A model generated the notes under the pieces. It searched no databases and was not told the origin of the DNA. It was given only the letters and a program-made list of their open reading frames with translations. A program made the translations under genes and the position numbers. Positions 38,478 through 51,124 of a stretch of DNA of 64,000 nucleotides are shown one piece after another; the stretch's first letter is position 1, and each line of letters opens with the position of its first letter. The stretch is from Callipepla californica brunnescens (Eukaryota > Chordata > Aves > Galliformes > Odontophoridae): assembly GCA_023055505.1 (NCBI GenBank), contig JALIRH010000002.1, positions 1,984,001 to 2,048,000 of the forward strand. The letters run 5' to 3'.

Positions 38478-38612
38478 GAACTTGACAGAGTCGAAGATGC
38501 ATCTGGACAGTGCTCACAGATATATGGTCTGATTTTTGGATAGTACCTGAGCCAGGATTTGGACTCCGTGATCCTTAATGGATCCAAGTCAGGATACTCT
38601 GATTCTGTGATT
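38478..38612 (+). mobile_element. CR1 3' fragment, diverged
   Basis: GGTCTGATTTTTGGATAGTAC, GAGCCAGGATTTGGACTCCG, GATCCTTAATGGATCC and TACTCTGATTCTGTGAT follow the same 3' end type as the minus-strand copies at 15309 and 45076. Confidence 0.75.
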
Positions 38613-39013
38613 TCCACTCAGAACTGATTTATCTTCTCATCTGTGTTCTTTCCACCTCTTCTCTCTCTCTTGAAACCATATCTTTTCATTTTCTCTTGCC
38701 ATCCCAGTCTCTCCATGCTTTCTTGTTGGATGCATGTTTTCCAGCAACACTCCTTCCTCAAACACTTCCTTCTCAATAAAATTACTTATTTGCTTGTCCC
38801 AGTTTGCTCAACTCCATGGGGATGCTTGGCTGAATCACCTGTCAGATATGCCCTCACATACTTTGTGCTCCTACAGAGCCTCAGAGCATCTTCTTGCTAA
38901 ATGTTTGTCCCTGCTTTTAGGTTCCTTTTCTCATTGAGTTGCTGTGCAAGGTGCATAGGGCAGTGCTTCATGCAGTTAATTGGCATTGCTCTTTAGCTTC
39001 CTTCAACAATAGG

Positions 39014-39031
39014 CAGCAGCAGCAGCAGCAG
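39014..39031 (+). repeat. (CAG)6 trinucleotide repeat ending at a GTGAGT
   Basis: Six perfect CAG units are directly followed by GTGAGT, a consensus 5' splice site. Whether it is used is unknown. Confidence 0.95.
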
Positions 39032-42000
39032 GTGAGTGGTATAAAACTTGCAGTTCCTTTTCTCCTTGCTCCACTGGCTCCCTGTGAAAGATGAGCTGAG
39101 ATTGTGGAGTGTTTTATTTTGAAGCAACTTCTGTTTGCGTGTGTTTCGTTGTTGCTGTAATTGTTGTTGTTGTTTTTCTGTATTTTAATGCAGCCTATTT
39201 GCAAAACAGCTGCTTACCATAGGAAGTTGGTGTTCAAGTCAGCAGCAGTCCAAGTGATAAATGAACTGCGTGAATGCAACAACTTAACCTCAGTGAAGAC
39301 TGAGACATATCATTTATTTAAATCTCTCATTTATTGTATTTTTTCTGTAAATAATGGATCTGTGTGATCAAATATCTGTTGGGAAAGGATTTGTGTAGAG
39401 CCTTTTGCAGTTGGGTGCTATTGCATTTGAAGGCAAAATCTTTCAGGCTTTTTTGTAATGGCAACTGAACATCTCTTCATTTGTACCATCAAAAGGAGAG
39501 TTTACTCAGCAAAGTGATAGTTTAATCTTTTACTCTTTTATTATAAAGCATGTCCTGAAGGATTTTTGGAAGATGAAATAAATCAATTGTGAGCTTTTAA
39601 GAGAAATCACTGCTTTCTGAAGTAGGAAGCAAAAAGAGCAGAAGAGGATAGGGAAGGGGTATGACAGAAGGGGTGGGAGCATGGTTAGCAGTGAGGCGTT
39701 GCTGATGGAACTGCTCTGCCTCGCATGAGGATGAGTGTGTAGCTGTAGTGTTTAGCAGTTCATCAAATGGCTTCGGACCACATCAAAATTAAGGAATATT
39801 CGTTACATTGTATGTAAATGTCAACATATTTCAGTAGCAAACGTTCTGTGTGTGAGGGCTGAACAAGTGTGATCTGCGACAGAAGGAATTCACGTTCTGT
39901 CTTTTGTTGTTCTATTTCATTTGTTTAATAAAATCTTTTTCCAGGGTACAGTTTCATTTCAAGACATCAGAGATTTAAAAGCAATTTTCCCTTACTGACA
40001 GCAGCATGAAGTAGAGAGTTACATTTCTCTTAGTGGCCTCATTTAACTGAGGAGTGAATGGAAATCCTTGGTAACCGAGTGGAAAACGACATGTAGAGTT
40101 ATCCTTGTGCCCAGTGGTGGCACAATCAATTGCATTGCCCAAAGGTAAAATCTTTGAGAAATTGTATTAAACGTGTCTTTTAATGGGGCTAGGAATAACA
40201 GGAAGTTAGCAATATTAACATTGGAGATGTATACCTAACCTGACATCTGATGAAAACCAGGAATAGCAAAGAAGTATCCCGCTTTGAGTCCCAGCTGTAC
40301 AGCCTGGAGCGATATTATGCTGGACTGTGATCTTGTCAGATCTCATCAAGTAGCAAAATGGTCAGATTTGGTCATTGTTCATACTGGAAACCTCCACTGA
40401 AAACCTTCACATACGGGTAGCGGAGCTTCCTTCTGTTCATTGGGTATCACCTTCTAAGTGATTCCTTTCTGGCACAGGGATATCCTCCTAAAAGTGACAC
40501 TGTTCCTAAGACTTCATCACATTTTGATAATCAGTGTTAGTAAAGATGTAACATTAGTTTCAAAAACAACAGAAACAGATGGATTTTGTTATGGGGGTTT
40601 ACATCCTGATTTCTGTGTCTTAATATTTTACTTAGATCACATGAGCATCAGTTTATCAGCTCATCTTTTTAAATAGGAACAACGTATGAACATATAACGA
40701 GTGTAGGGTCAGCTTACCTGACCTGGTACTTAAAGTTTGGGCAGTTAATGCAAACCAAGCTAAGCTTCCTTTGCACACAACTCTGGAAGACAGTTCATCC
40801 TGCTTCTCTTAGATGTTGTACTTTGGTCTGTGCTTAAGATGTTCACCTGGGGGTGAACATTTGCTTTATTGCTAATAGAGGTACCTTCAAGGACACACCT
40901 AACTATTAGGCAGCTAAGGCACTATTTGTTTGCATAAAAATAGAGATTTGATATCCTTCTGTGCTGAGTAGGGCATCCAGCTGTGTTCCTGGCTTCCACT
41001 GTGGTAAGCTGTTGTTCCTCTGAAAAATCACAAGTCACCTTTGCCAGTCATATTTAAATGTTACTGAGTACCTGGGGTGCCTTTAATTATCAGAAACAGC
41101 TGAGAAAGCAAATGTGTATTCACCTACTGTTTTTTTAATAACAATAACAATGTCAGTCATGAAAGGAAAATGTTACGTAAGTAGAGAAAAGGTTATAGAA
41201 AATGAAATTGCATTTATTTCTGTTTTGCAAAGCCTGAAAACAATTTCATTAAAGTTGTTTTCCATATTCCTGAAAGAAATCACAGGATTGATAGGATAAA
41301 TTAATAGTACAGCTATAAGGCCTTGGCCCAGCTCTGTCAGATATTGTGAGCAGGGATGCTTAAAACAAATTTAGGAGATGAGAGACTCTCACTAAACCTG
41401 ACTCGAGTGATACGAAAAACTCTTGAAGACATTTGGAAATGAAGAATTAAAAACATGGAGTTTGGTGTAGCATGGATCAAAAAGAGGTTTCATTTCACTT
41501 TGAAAAAAGTAATTGTGCATCTTTATTTGTGAAGATAAAGAATTGTCATGCACAAAGGGGATAATAGAGACGATTTCCTGGACTTCAAAAAACATTTTCT
41601 AAAATAATAGTACATAAGGATTATATTTATCTGGAAAATTCATAGAGAATGAGGTACTGCTGCTAGGCCATAGCGTGTTCTTGTATAATCAACTATAATT
41701 TGTCTTCAGTTTCTCACACATCTCACACAGCTCACCCATCTTTGGTCATTCCTATCTTCCCTATTTGCTGATACTTATATATAAACCTGCAACAATTTGG
41801 AGATCATAGATCTTCATATGGAATGTGGTTACTAAGTACAGCTCTGAGTTACTTTTGTCATCAGGTGACACCAAAATGTCTCCACCTGGTCCATAGCCAC
41901 ATGTCATGCACCAGAGTTTCTCCAAACAGATGAAGGAGCCATCTTGGTTGAGGTTTAGTTTTGAATGTAGATACGTGATCTTACCTCGCTACACATAGGC

Positions 42001-42282
42001 ATCTACATTTGAATCAAAAGTCTGAAGCCCCGCTGTTTTAAATGGAAATTGATTGTACAGTTTAGTTGCCACAACACTGGCATGTGATGTCATTTCACAC
42101 GCACTTGGGAATCCCAAACAGACAGACATAGAAGGCTGACTTACTACAGGAAACCCACAACCTTACAACCTTCTTTTCTGGCTGTGAGAAGTCAGTTGAG
42201 ACTAGAATGTTGTATGTGGTCAGCTGAATTGCCAACACAACACCATGAACAGATTCTGGAAAAAAATTAATCTGATGCCCCA

Positions 42283-42324
42283 TTAAATGTCTTCTTTGAA
42301 GCTTTAAATGTCTTCTTTGAAGCT
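42283..42324 (+). repeat. 21-bp perfect tandem duplication
   Basis: Two adjacent identical units begin TTAAATGTCTTCTTTGAAGC and end with one further T. No third copy is seen. Confidence 0.95.
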
Positions 42325-45075
42325 ATTTGATTCACTGTCCAGTTTCTCACTAGTTCTGAAAAATGCTCCCGTGACTATACTAGGCACTTTGACGTTTGTT
42401 TAGGTATGGGCACATATTGCCAAATTAATGTGAGAGTGAAAATTGAGTGAGTGGAAAAGATAAAAAAAAAAAAGGTCAGGCTTAGATAGCTTGATCCATC
42501 TGTATCCATCATAGGTCAGCTCCTGTCCTCATCCCATGGAGACCACCACTGTAGGCCAGTTCTGCCAACACCTAAGCACTGACACCCAATATGTATTCTT
42601 ATGCTAATAGTTTTATAGAAATTTTAAGAAAAAAAATATTATTGCTAAATACAGTTCTTCATATTTTATTGTACACTGACGTCAAGCAGGACATTTTTTT
42701 GGATGTTATGCTTGATAGATAGAAAGCATCAGGTGAACTGATTTTTCCTCTTTGCTATTGATCATAATACAACAAACATGACTTCCCAGTGAGACAAACT
42801 CAAAGTGAAAATCTTTTAATTGGTATATTTTGGATCTTAACTTTTTAGCTAAAAATCAGTTACTCGTGTATTTTTGAATCTTCTTTAGCAGAAAACAAGT
42901 GTTTTAAACACAGATTGTATGTCAAAGAGAAAGTTCTTTGTGTATTTTTGTCATCTAATAGATGAACAAAATTTGGGATGCAGACTCCCTGTGGACCTAT
43001 TGGTTAACAAAGGAAACTGGCAACTGCAGAAGAAGAGATCCAGATTTTGTAGTTCCCTAAAATGGATTAAGTTGTAAAACTGAATAGCAACTTTTAGCTC
43101 TGTGGGAAATTAATATTGAATTTGTGTTGGTACAGTTTCTTGTTCTTATTCTTCTTTTTTTTTCCAATTTGTTCAAGACAAGAGAAGAATGTTCATTGAG
43201 TCTATTGATTCAGGCTACAGAACCTATGAAGAACCAGAAACGTACGTGGTTGAATGAGACATTTGTTCTATTAATCCATTAGGTACTTTTGCAACAGCTG
43301 CAGCTGTTTGGTATACTGGATAAAATTACTTTATAAACAACCCCTCAGTATTTTTTTGCAAGCAGCCTTGTCCAATATATCAGTCAAATACTGTTGAGCA
43401 GCCAGAAACTCAGTGAGTACTACCAGGTAAGCTAGTTACCTGTTCTGTCTCAGTAGCACCTCCAGTGTTATCATTTCCATTATCTGTTTTTCTTAATGAA
43501 TGAATCACTAGCCAGAAAGCTCTTCTGGCTTGGTTCTTACATTTGAATAAACAGATCATATGAAAAATTACATCAGTGATCCCAGTGCAATTAAACTAAT
43601 CTAAAAATGTAGGAGACTGAGGCCACACATGGAAAGTCTCATCATCATTCTAAGTGAGTAGGGAGATACTTGCAGACATTCAGTCAAATGAAAATCTTCC
43701 AGTAAGTTTTGGCTTCCCTGGGAGCATTTGAAAAGCTGAATAGCTCACTTTGCTTGGTTCTGCTCAAAATACTAGCAAGTCTTTTGGTTTTCTATTTGGT
43801 ATCGTCCAGTAGAAAGAAAATCTAACCCTGGGCTTATTTTAGCCACTAAAATTAATCTTCGGGTAATATAAATGTATGCAGCTGTCTGAAATTAAGATTT
43901 TTACAGCAGGTGAGAAATGTCCCTATTTTTGATACAATTACAACTGAGATGTATCTGCTCACATCATTTATTTACTTATTCATGGCTTGTGGAGGCCATC
44001 AGCTATTACTATCAGGTTATATACTTCTGTATGGCTGCATACCATTTTGAAGTAATCTTTCTGTCAACACTGAGAGAAGTATTACATTACACAACTTCTA
44101 CGTTCTGGTGAGAATCCATCACCAGACTATATTTTCCTGTTTGATATTTTTACAGGAGAAACTGATGTGATTTTATGGATGGCTTGCCAGAAAGAACAGC
44201 AACCTTAAATCGTCTTGGAGAAAAAAGTTAAAGTTGTGTTGTTAGAATTAAATAAAAATTATTTTATTAAATAATTAGGAACTCAGAGTTTTCTTGTTCC
44301 ATAGGAGGCTGACCAAGGAAGAGTTAGGAAGATGGTTGCTTGTCAGGGAGATCAGTGTATCAGATTCTATCAGATAGCATCTATCAGATGATACTGCACA
44401 GGTCCATGTTTTGTCTGGAACACAGGAGACTACTGAAGGAGCTGAGGACCTGATAGCAGTGCTAGGAAACAGAGGTGGTGACAAAGATGGGGTGCTACAA
44501 CTTTGAATTTTGGCTCAAGTAAAGACCTAGAATATTCCCAACCATGCCTTCTACACAGCAGTAAATGGAAGACATAAAGAAAGGGAGGTAGTAATTTTTT
44601 CTGAAGTAAGTTGTCTCAAAAAAGAGGTAGACAATTGTCCAGTGCGATACTAGACCAGACAGCTTTGTGGCTGACCGTTCACAAACTGACTATTGCATAT
44701 CATAATACAAATTCCTAGTCTCTTACAGGATTTTGGGTAAGGTAAAGATGCCTCTTACACATTCCTCTGTGTTACTTGAAAAGTATTGGTTCTGCAGAGA
44801 AAAAGACTATCTTATAAAGGTAGGAAAGACTCTTTAAGCCTTAGGATTTTATCACCATATAAAATGAAGTAGGAGCTCCAGAGGCAAGGAAATCCCTCTA
44901 GTGTATGGTATAAAACACAGGGGGACATTTGCATTCACGAAGACAAAAAGCCCAATAAGAATCAAAGCCTCCAAATGTTTTTCTAAGTTTATAAGTACAG
45001 TGGCAAATAAAGCACCGTTATTTGACTCCTCTTCTTCCAGAATCTTCTTTTTACGTTTCTGAAACACAGGGAATT

Positions 45076-45577
45076 CATAGAATCATAGAATATTCTGAGC
45101 TGGAAGGGACCCATAACGATCATCGAGTCTGACTCCTAGCTCTACACAGGACTATCCGAAATCAGACCCTATGTCTGAGAGCGCTGCTCAAACGCTCCTT
45201 GAACTCTGGCAGCTTGGGGTCATGCCACTTCCCTGGGCAGCCTGTTCCATGCCCACCAACTTCTGCTGATGAACCTTTCCCTAACCCCTACCTGACCCTC
45301 CCCTGACACGGCTCCATGCCATTCCCTTGGGCCGTGTTGCTGCTACCAGAGAGCAGAGCTCCAGGCCACCATGAGGCCCCACAGCCTGGTACGCTCTGAC
45401 CTAAACAAAACTCAGCTGCTCTTCATGCACCTTGCCCTCCATGCCCTTCCCCATCTTTGAACCCCTCTTTTGGACACTCTCTGATATTTCTATGTCCTTT
45501 TTGTATTGTGGCATCCAATCCTGCAAACCATGTTCATGGTGTAGTTGCACCAGCATAAAATAGAGCAATGATTAGAG
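45076..45577 (-). mobile_element. CR1 3' fragment, about 500 bp
   Basis: The tail is CATAGAATCATAGAATATTC, then GCTGGAAGGGACCCATAACG and CAGACCCTATGTCTGAGAGC. Antisense ORF2 C-terminus follows, out to the TGTATTGTGGCATCCAATCC region. The ORF2 frame is broken. Confidence 0.92.
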
Positions 45578-45829
45578 GGTACTCATGTTCTAATACTCTG
45601 ATTCTACCCCACAGATAAGGAGGTAGAATTGCTTTTTTTTTACTCTCTGGTGTCTTTAAAGATAATGAGTGCCAATAGTGACAGAAGTTTTAGGGGCAGC
45701 AGGGAAGTAATTTTGTGTTTTCCTGCCTTCTGCCTCACAGACCCATTAAGTAGAAGGTGATCATGCCAAACGTGATGTCTCCTAGTTTGAGAAGCAAATG
45801 CTAAATGCTTTCATTTGCTGAAGGAAGGC

Positions 45830-46124
45830 TGTAAGAAAGAAGGGGTCAGACTCTTTATCAGGGTCTTCTGTGAAAGTACGAGGGAAAATGGTTTCAAACT
45901 AAAAGAGGGAGACTTACACTAGATTAAAAAAGTTTTTACAGTAAGAGTGGTGAGACTTTAGAAAAGGTTATTGAGAGAGGTGGTGAATGCCTTGTCCCTG
46001 AAGACACTCAAGGTCAGACTGGATGGGGCTCTGAGTAACCTGATGTAGCTGTAGGCATCCCTGTTCATTGCAGGGGAGTTGAACTACATGACTTTTAATG
46101 GTTCCTTCTAGCATAAATGATTCT
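45830..46124 (+). mobile_element. CR1 3' fragment
   Basis: It starts near GGCTGTAAGAAAGAAGGGGTC, continues through GGTCAGACTGGATGGGGCTC and CCCTGTTCATTGCAGGGGAG, and ends AAATGATTCTGTG. Confidence 0.93.
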
Positions 46125-47071
46125 GTGCCCCTCTCCATAGAAACACTTTCACGTCCTGCTGGTGTCAACATCAGAGCTCTCCTTGACCCCACAGAAGCTC
46201 ATCCTTGAAGGCTCAGTGGAACAGGAAAGCCAGCATACAGGCTGGTGTGTTCATCCTCATAGGGAGGCATTTCCAGTACAAGCCCGCACCTCTGCAGTCC
46301 ACCTGCTTTTCTTGATTGGTAGTGGGGAGACCTTAGAGTGAACTGGGATTGAGGTCTCTTCTGAAATGATCTTAAATCACTGAGAAACATCTAAAGGAAT
46401 TATGCCCTCTTCATTAAACAGGACTTCATTATTAAGTTTTTTTTTAAGGTGGCTCATACGAAAAAAAATTACACAGTGGGTCAAAAGTTCATTAAAATTC
46501 AGAAGCCACAATAAATACTTGAGGAATTCTTTTTTACTGGATGCACCATCTGTATATTCTCCATAGCTTGCTTGTTATTATTTTTTTTTTCTCCTAGTGA
46601 GGGACAACATATCATTCTTTTTTATAGACAATAGTACTGTCCATTTATGAGAAACAATTCTTGCATCACTTCATTTTTACTGTAGAAGACATTTTTCTTA
46701 CATAGATCTGAAACTTATAAAAGAGGAAAATAAACTCCATTTTTATTTATCTGTATTCTTTAGAGTCTGTCCCAGTGGATATTACTCTTTTCTGTAAACT
46801 TTTTTTCTTTTCTTTTAAAGAAAAAGAAATCATCTGCAAGGATGTAGTAACTTAGGGTTTTCACTGATGTCAAAGACATCTTTCTCGTTGCCATTAATGG
46901 GAGAAAAATAGAGCTCTATCTACTATAAAGTTGATGTTTGCTGATTTAATACTACTGGGCAGTTCATTTTTTCAGAGGAATCTGAAATTCCGCTTACAGT
47001 CTCAAGCTTTCCCTGATGCTCTCCTCAGTAATGTCTTTAAAATATAGTGGAGTTATTATTGAATATTTAGA

Positions 47072-47797
47072 AGAATCATGGAATCACCAAGGTTGAAATC
47101 AGGCCCTGTACTTCCCCACATCCTCCCTTCTTGTAGATGGGAGTCACTTTGGTAAGCCTCCAGTCTTCTGGGACCTCACCAGTCAGCAAGGAGTGCTGAT
47201 AGGTGATGGGAAGTCACCTCTGCCAGTTCCCTCAGCACTCTCGAGTGAATCTCATCTGGCCCCATGGACTTGTGGCAGTCCAGTAGGAGTAGTAGGTCTC
47301 TGACTGCTTCCACCTGAATCATGGGGTGTTTATTCTGCTCCCCAACAGAGACTTCCAGGTCAGAGAGTGTAGTACCCTGAGGATAACTGGTCTGACTTTT
47401 AAAGACAGACATAAAGAAGGCGTTGAGAACCTCAGTTTTTTCCTTATCCTCAGTGGTCAACATTCCCAGACCCATCGAATAAAGAATGGAGATTCTCCTT
47501 GGTCTTCCTCTTACTGCTGATATATTTGTAAAAGAGTTTCTTGTTCCCTTTTACCCCAACGGCAAGGTTGAGTTCAAGCTGGGTTTTTGCCTTTCTAATT
47601 TTCTCTCTGCACATCTTAGCAACTTCTTTGTACTCTTTTTGAGTTGCCTGTCCCTTCTTCCACAGGAGATAGATAATCTTTTTCTCCTGGAGCCTCAAAA
47701 AAAGCTCCCTGTTCATCCATGCCAGTCTACTTCTCCACCGGCATGTTTTGCAGCTCAAGGGGACAGCCTGCTCCTGTGCCTTTAAGACTTGTAATAA
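47072..47797 (-). mobile_element. CR1 ORF2 fragment (linker to RT start) fused to a CR1 tail
   Basis: On the minus strand, 47797-47450 encodes an ORF2 linker with WMNRELFLRL, LWKKGQATQKEY and LELNLAVGVKGNKKLFYKY. A frameshift near 47450-47475 leads into EVLNAFFMSVF and LDCHKSMGPDEIHSRVLREL. The homology runs on to about 47100, then stops. It abuts a bare CR1 3' tail (GAATCATGGAATCACCAAGG at 47072-47095). The catalytic RT core is missing. Confidence 0.93.
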
Positions 47798-47800
47798 CAA
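47176..47800 (-). pseudogene. CR1 ORF2 linker/RT N-terminal remnant
   Basis: Two overlapping minus-strand frames (47800-47450 and 47475-47176) carry consecutive parts of CR1 ORF2 and are offset by one base. A single small indel near GSGNVDH joins them. The remnant covers the region between endonuclease and the RT fingers only, and lacks the catalytic Asp boxes. Confidence 0.87.
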
Positions 47801-48329
47801 CTATTTTCAGCTATTGCTAACATCATCAAACATTCCATGATCAAATTTGGCTGTAAGCTCCTGTTTGTATGATCTGAAAGAAATACGAATGCCATATGGT
47901 AATATATCCTTGTTGTCTTCTTCCTGGGAAAGCATGGACTACATATTTCCCCAAGACTCAGAAACCACAGACCAAACAGGTCCCTTCCTGCCTTTGATTT
48001 TAAGCCTTGTATTTCCAAGGCATTTTGTGATTCTCATGCACTTCATTAGGGCAGCCATGATGTTAGGTGAGTCGAAAGCTGCTGTCTGGAAGTGCCTGCT
48101 TCTTTCTGTTGTTTGTGGAGGGACTGTGGGACTATATCATATTGCTACTATTTCTTTTGTTGGTGATATTTGTGTGTGTGTGTGTACACAGGAATCAAGT
48201 AACAGAGTAAACTGAAGGTTGTTGGGGGAATTTTACGTTGACCAATTATAGATACCTGCATAGACATGATCTCAGTGAAATAGCAATTTAATTCTGTTAC
48301 TGCTGGTGAAGGCTTCAGCAAGGTTATAC

Positions 48330-48700
48330 TGTCCAGTGTTGGGCACTCATTTCAAGGAACAGACCAGTTAATGAGAATGAGAAAGCAGCAGGAGTGATCT
48401 GAGGACTAGCAATTCTGACTTCAGAGGAGAGATTTGAAAAAGAGAGTTGGCTAGGCTAAAAAAGACAAAGTGGAGGGGTGATAACAGCCCGTGGATACAA
48501 AGAACTGTGCTGCAAAGGGAAAAGAATCATCATTTCTCTTTTGTTTATTACAGATGGAAAAAAAAAAAAAAAAGAAGTAACAGGATTAAATACAGCAGGA
48601 AGGAATCAGAGTAGATATTAAGAAAGAACTACCTAATGAAAATGAACACAAAATAGTTTTTGAAGTGGTTTTAGAATCTCCAGTACCAGTGATCTCCTAA
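48330..48700 (+). mobile_element. Old CR1/L3-like LINE fragment
   Basis: Weak text similarity to the ORF2 C-terminal region of an older CR1/L3-type LINE: TTGGGCACTCATTTCAAGGAA, GGTGATAACAGCC, CAGGATTAAATACAGCAGG and AGAGTAGATATTAAGAAAGA. No tail octamers are visible. A 16-nt poly-A (48558-48573) interrupts it. Confidence 0.55.
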
Positions 48701-48911
48701 CAGTGTCCACTATCTTGTGAAACATATTTCAGTAATGATATTTGTATAATTGCTTTTACTCTTTCCTATCGGATCACATTGAAAGGTGCAATAGGAACAG
48801 GAAGTGTTCATATTGTATCACAAACCATCGTTATCTCATCAGAAGATGCTGCAGCTTTGAATTCTTTGATTTTAATTCTCATTCTCTCCTCCTCAACCAC
48901 ATCCTCCTGTC

Positions 48912-48958
48912 AAAAAAGAAAAAAAAAAAAAGAAAAAAGAAAGAAAGAGAAAAAAAAG
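48912..48958 (+). repeat. A-rich purine tract
   Basis: About 47 nt of A with scattered G, including AAAG/GAAA units. It gives Lys-rich spurious frames. Confidence 0.95.
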
Positions 48959-49399
48959 GTGTCTTTCTTCTAGGCACCTTCTCTAGGGACCAAATTTACT
49001 GATTTGATTTGACAGAGGTGGTGAGACTCAGCATTTTCTGTCAAGTTTCGTTAGAGTGCTTGTTGGTTACAAACCCTGGAAATCACTTTGCCTTGTCCAG
49101 ACATTTTCTGCCTGGATCTCAGATGTCCTGACTCTGGTTGGCAATCATCCTTTGTTCTCCAGAACAAGTTATAAAGTATATAGTCCTTCGGATGAGGTTG
49201 TTGAGCTTCATAGGGATAGAAGGTGAAATGTGTGGGAGCTAGGCTGACATTGCACTCCTCTTGAAGAGTGACAGGTAATGATTACGTTTCACTTTAACAC
49301 GCTGTTTGAATTCTGGGTCCTCATTATATTTGACCAGCACCAGGGATGGAAATAGGGAGGGTGTATAGGAAGAGGAAAAACTAATGTGCTGATCTCACT

Positions 49400-49480
49400 T
49401 TAGATGTTCTTGTTCACTGTATGGAAGTTAGACTAGATGATCTTTAAGGGTCCCTTCCAACTCAAATGATTCTATGATGG
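49400..49480 (+). mobile_element. CR1 3' tail fragment
   Basis: GTTAGACTAGATGATCTTTAA, GGGTCCCTTCCAACTCAAAT and GATTCTATGAT form a short but well preserved terminus. Confidence 0.9.
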
Positions 49481-50804
49481 TGGAAGTCCAGAGGAAATTA
49501 ATCTATATTCTTCAGTGCAGTAAGACTAAGGGCTGTTCTCTGATTCCAAACACCTGATGTTGTTCCCACAGTTGAATTTTCTTCTATGCAAGAAGAAGGT
49601 GACAGCTTCCAATGTGTCCATGAAGTACAGTCCCTGAAGCATGTTACTGTAGACCTGGGTTAATGGGAGGACAGGACAAAGCTGCATCACAAAGCATGAG
49701 AAATTAAAGGATATGGGTGATGTCGAGCCACAATCTGTGCTTATGCCTTGCTCTGATTACTAAATGTTATCCTGATCCATTTAGTGATGATCTTTGTGTT
49801 CTCCTTAGGATCTTTTCTGGCTGAGTCTGTTATTTTCTGTATTGCTTTGTGGAAATGTTTATAAGCAGAAGAGAAAATTTTTTGACCCACAAATTTTGAA
49901 GTAGTTGCAGAGTGCTGAGCAAGAATATTGCACAGTTGTTTCACTTCTGGTGTTGCTTTTTCATGTCTGTAGAGGAACTATTGATACGATACAAAAGGCT
50001 TGGCTTTTACCATGCTAAAAAAGATAATAGAGGCATCATGAAGAGGCAGCTGAGGCACTATTTGGATACCTAGGCTCTTATGGAAACTAATCCCATCTGA
50101 AACAAGGAAACAAATATATTCTACTGTGAATATATAGGTGATGGTCCTTAATTGGCTATTAGCTTTTAGAAATGGCAACTAGAATTCACAGCTTTTAGGA
50201 GTAGATATGCTGGAGAACAGAGAGAGGGAGAGATGATATATTTCTTTATCTACTCAAAAATTCATTTCAGAGAGAAAAAGAATGCCAAATATAGGTACTG
50301 CTTGCATAAAGACAAATTGTGTTGGCAGAGAGAGCATTAAATTCTGTGTACTGCACATAAAAAAGGTTTAAAAGTAGTAGAGGACCAGCAGCGTGCAATA
50401 AAATAAGACCTGAAAATCTAAGGATTCAGAAATGAGAACAGTGTGTGCAAGACCAGGCAGCAGATTGATCTGTGCAGTAGGAAATGAGGCCACGGAGTAG
50501 TTGAAGGAGGTGAGAGACAGTGTCTAGTAGATCAGGGCCTACACTGTTTTAAATGACATTTCTCTGTAATTACTTGGAATGCTTTTAGCATGTAGTGGAA
50601 GAGCCCCAAATTCAGATTCTGCTCTTGTTGTCGTTGTCATCAATTGAAAGTAGCATTGTGGAATTAGGCCAGAAGTAATTTGGTATGAGGAGAGGAGGGT
50701 TCATCCCACCCTTTCCAGCTGCTGATTCTGAACCAAGTGAAGGATACTTCCTGCTTTTTCACTCCCAAGCTATTGCTTTACTGAACCAAAACTGTCACAA
50801 ACTT

Positions 50805-51124
50805 CCCGAAAGGAGGTTGTAGGAAGGTGGAGGTCAGACTTCTCACCCAGGTAACAGCAGCAAGACAAAATGTAATGGCCTTACATTGCACCAGGGGAGG
50901 TTCAAGTTGAATATTAGGAAAAATCTCTTCCCAGAAAGAGTAGTGAGGCATTGTAACAGGCTGCCCAGGGAGGTGGTGGAGTCCCTGACCCTGGAGGTGT
51001 TCTGCAAGCATGGAGGTATGACACTGAAATATATGGTTTGGTGGGAATAGTGGGGATGGGACAACAGTTGGGCTTTATGATCTTAGTGATCTTTTCCAGC
51101 GTTGATGATTTTGTGGTTCTATGA
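50805..51124 (+). mobile_element. CR1 3' fragment, about 320 bp
   Basis: From CCGAAAGGAGGTTGTAGGAA through CACCAGGGGAGGTTCAAGTT and GGCTGCCCAGGGAGGTGGTG to a GATCTTTTCCAGCGTTGATG...GGTTCTATGA tail. It includes the end of ORF2, out of frame. Confidence 0.94.

Noticed and set aside
47847..48215. 122-codon plus-strand ORF with Cys/Val-rich end
   Set aside because: The end comes from a GTGTGT repeat; no homologous domain is visible.
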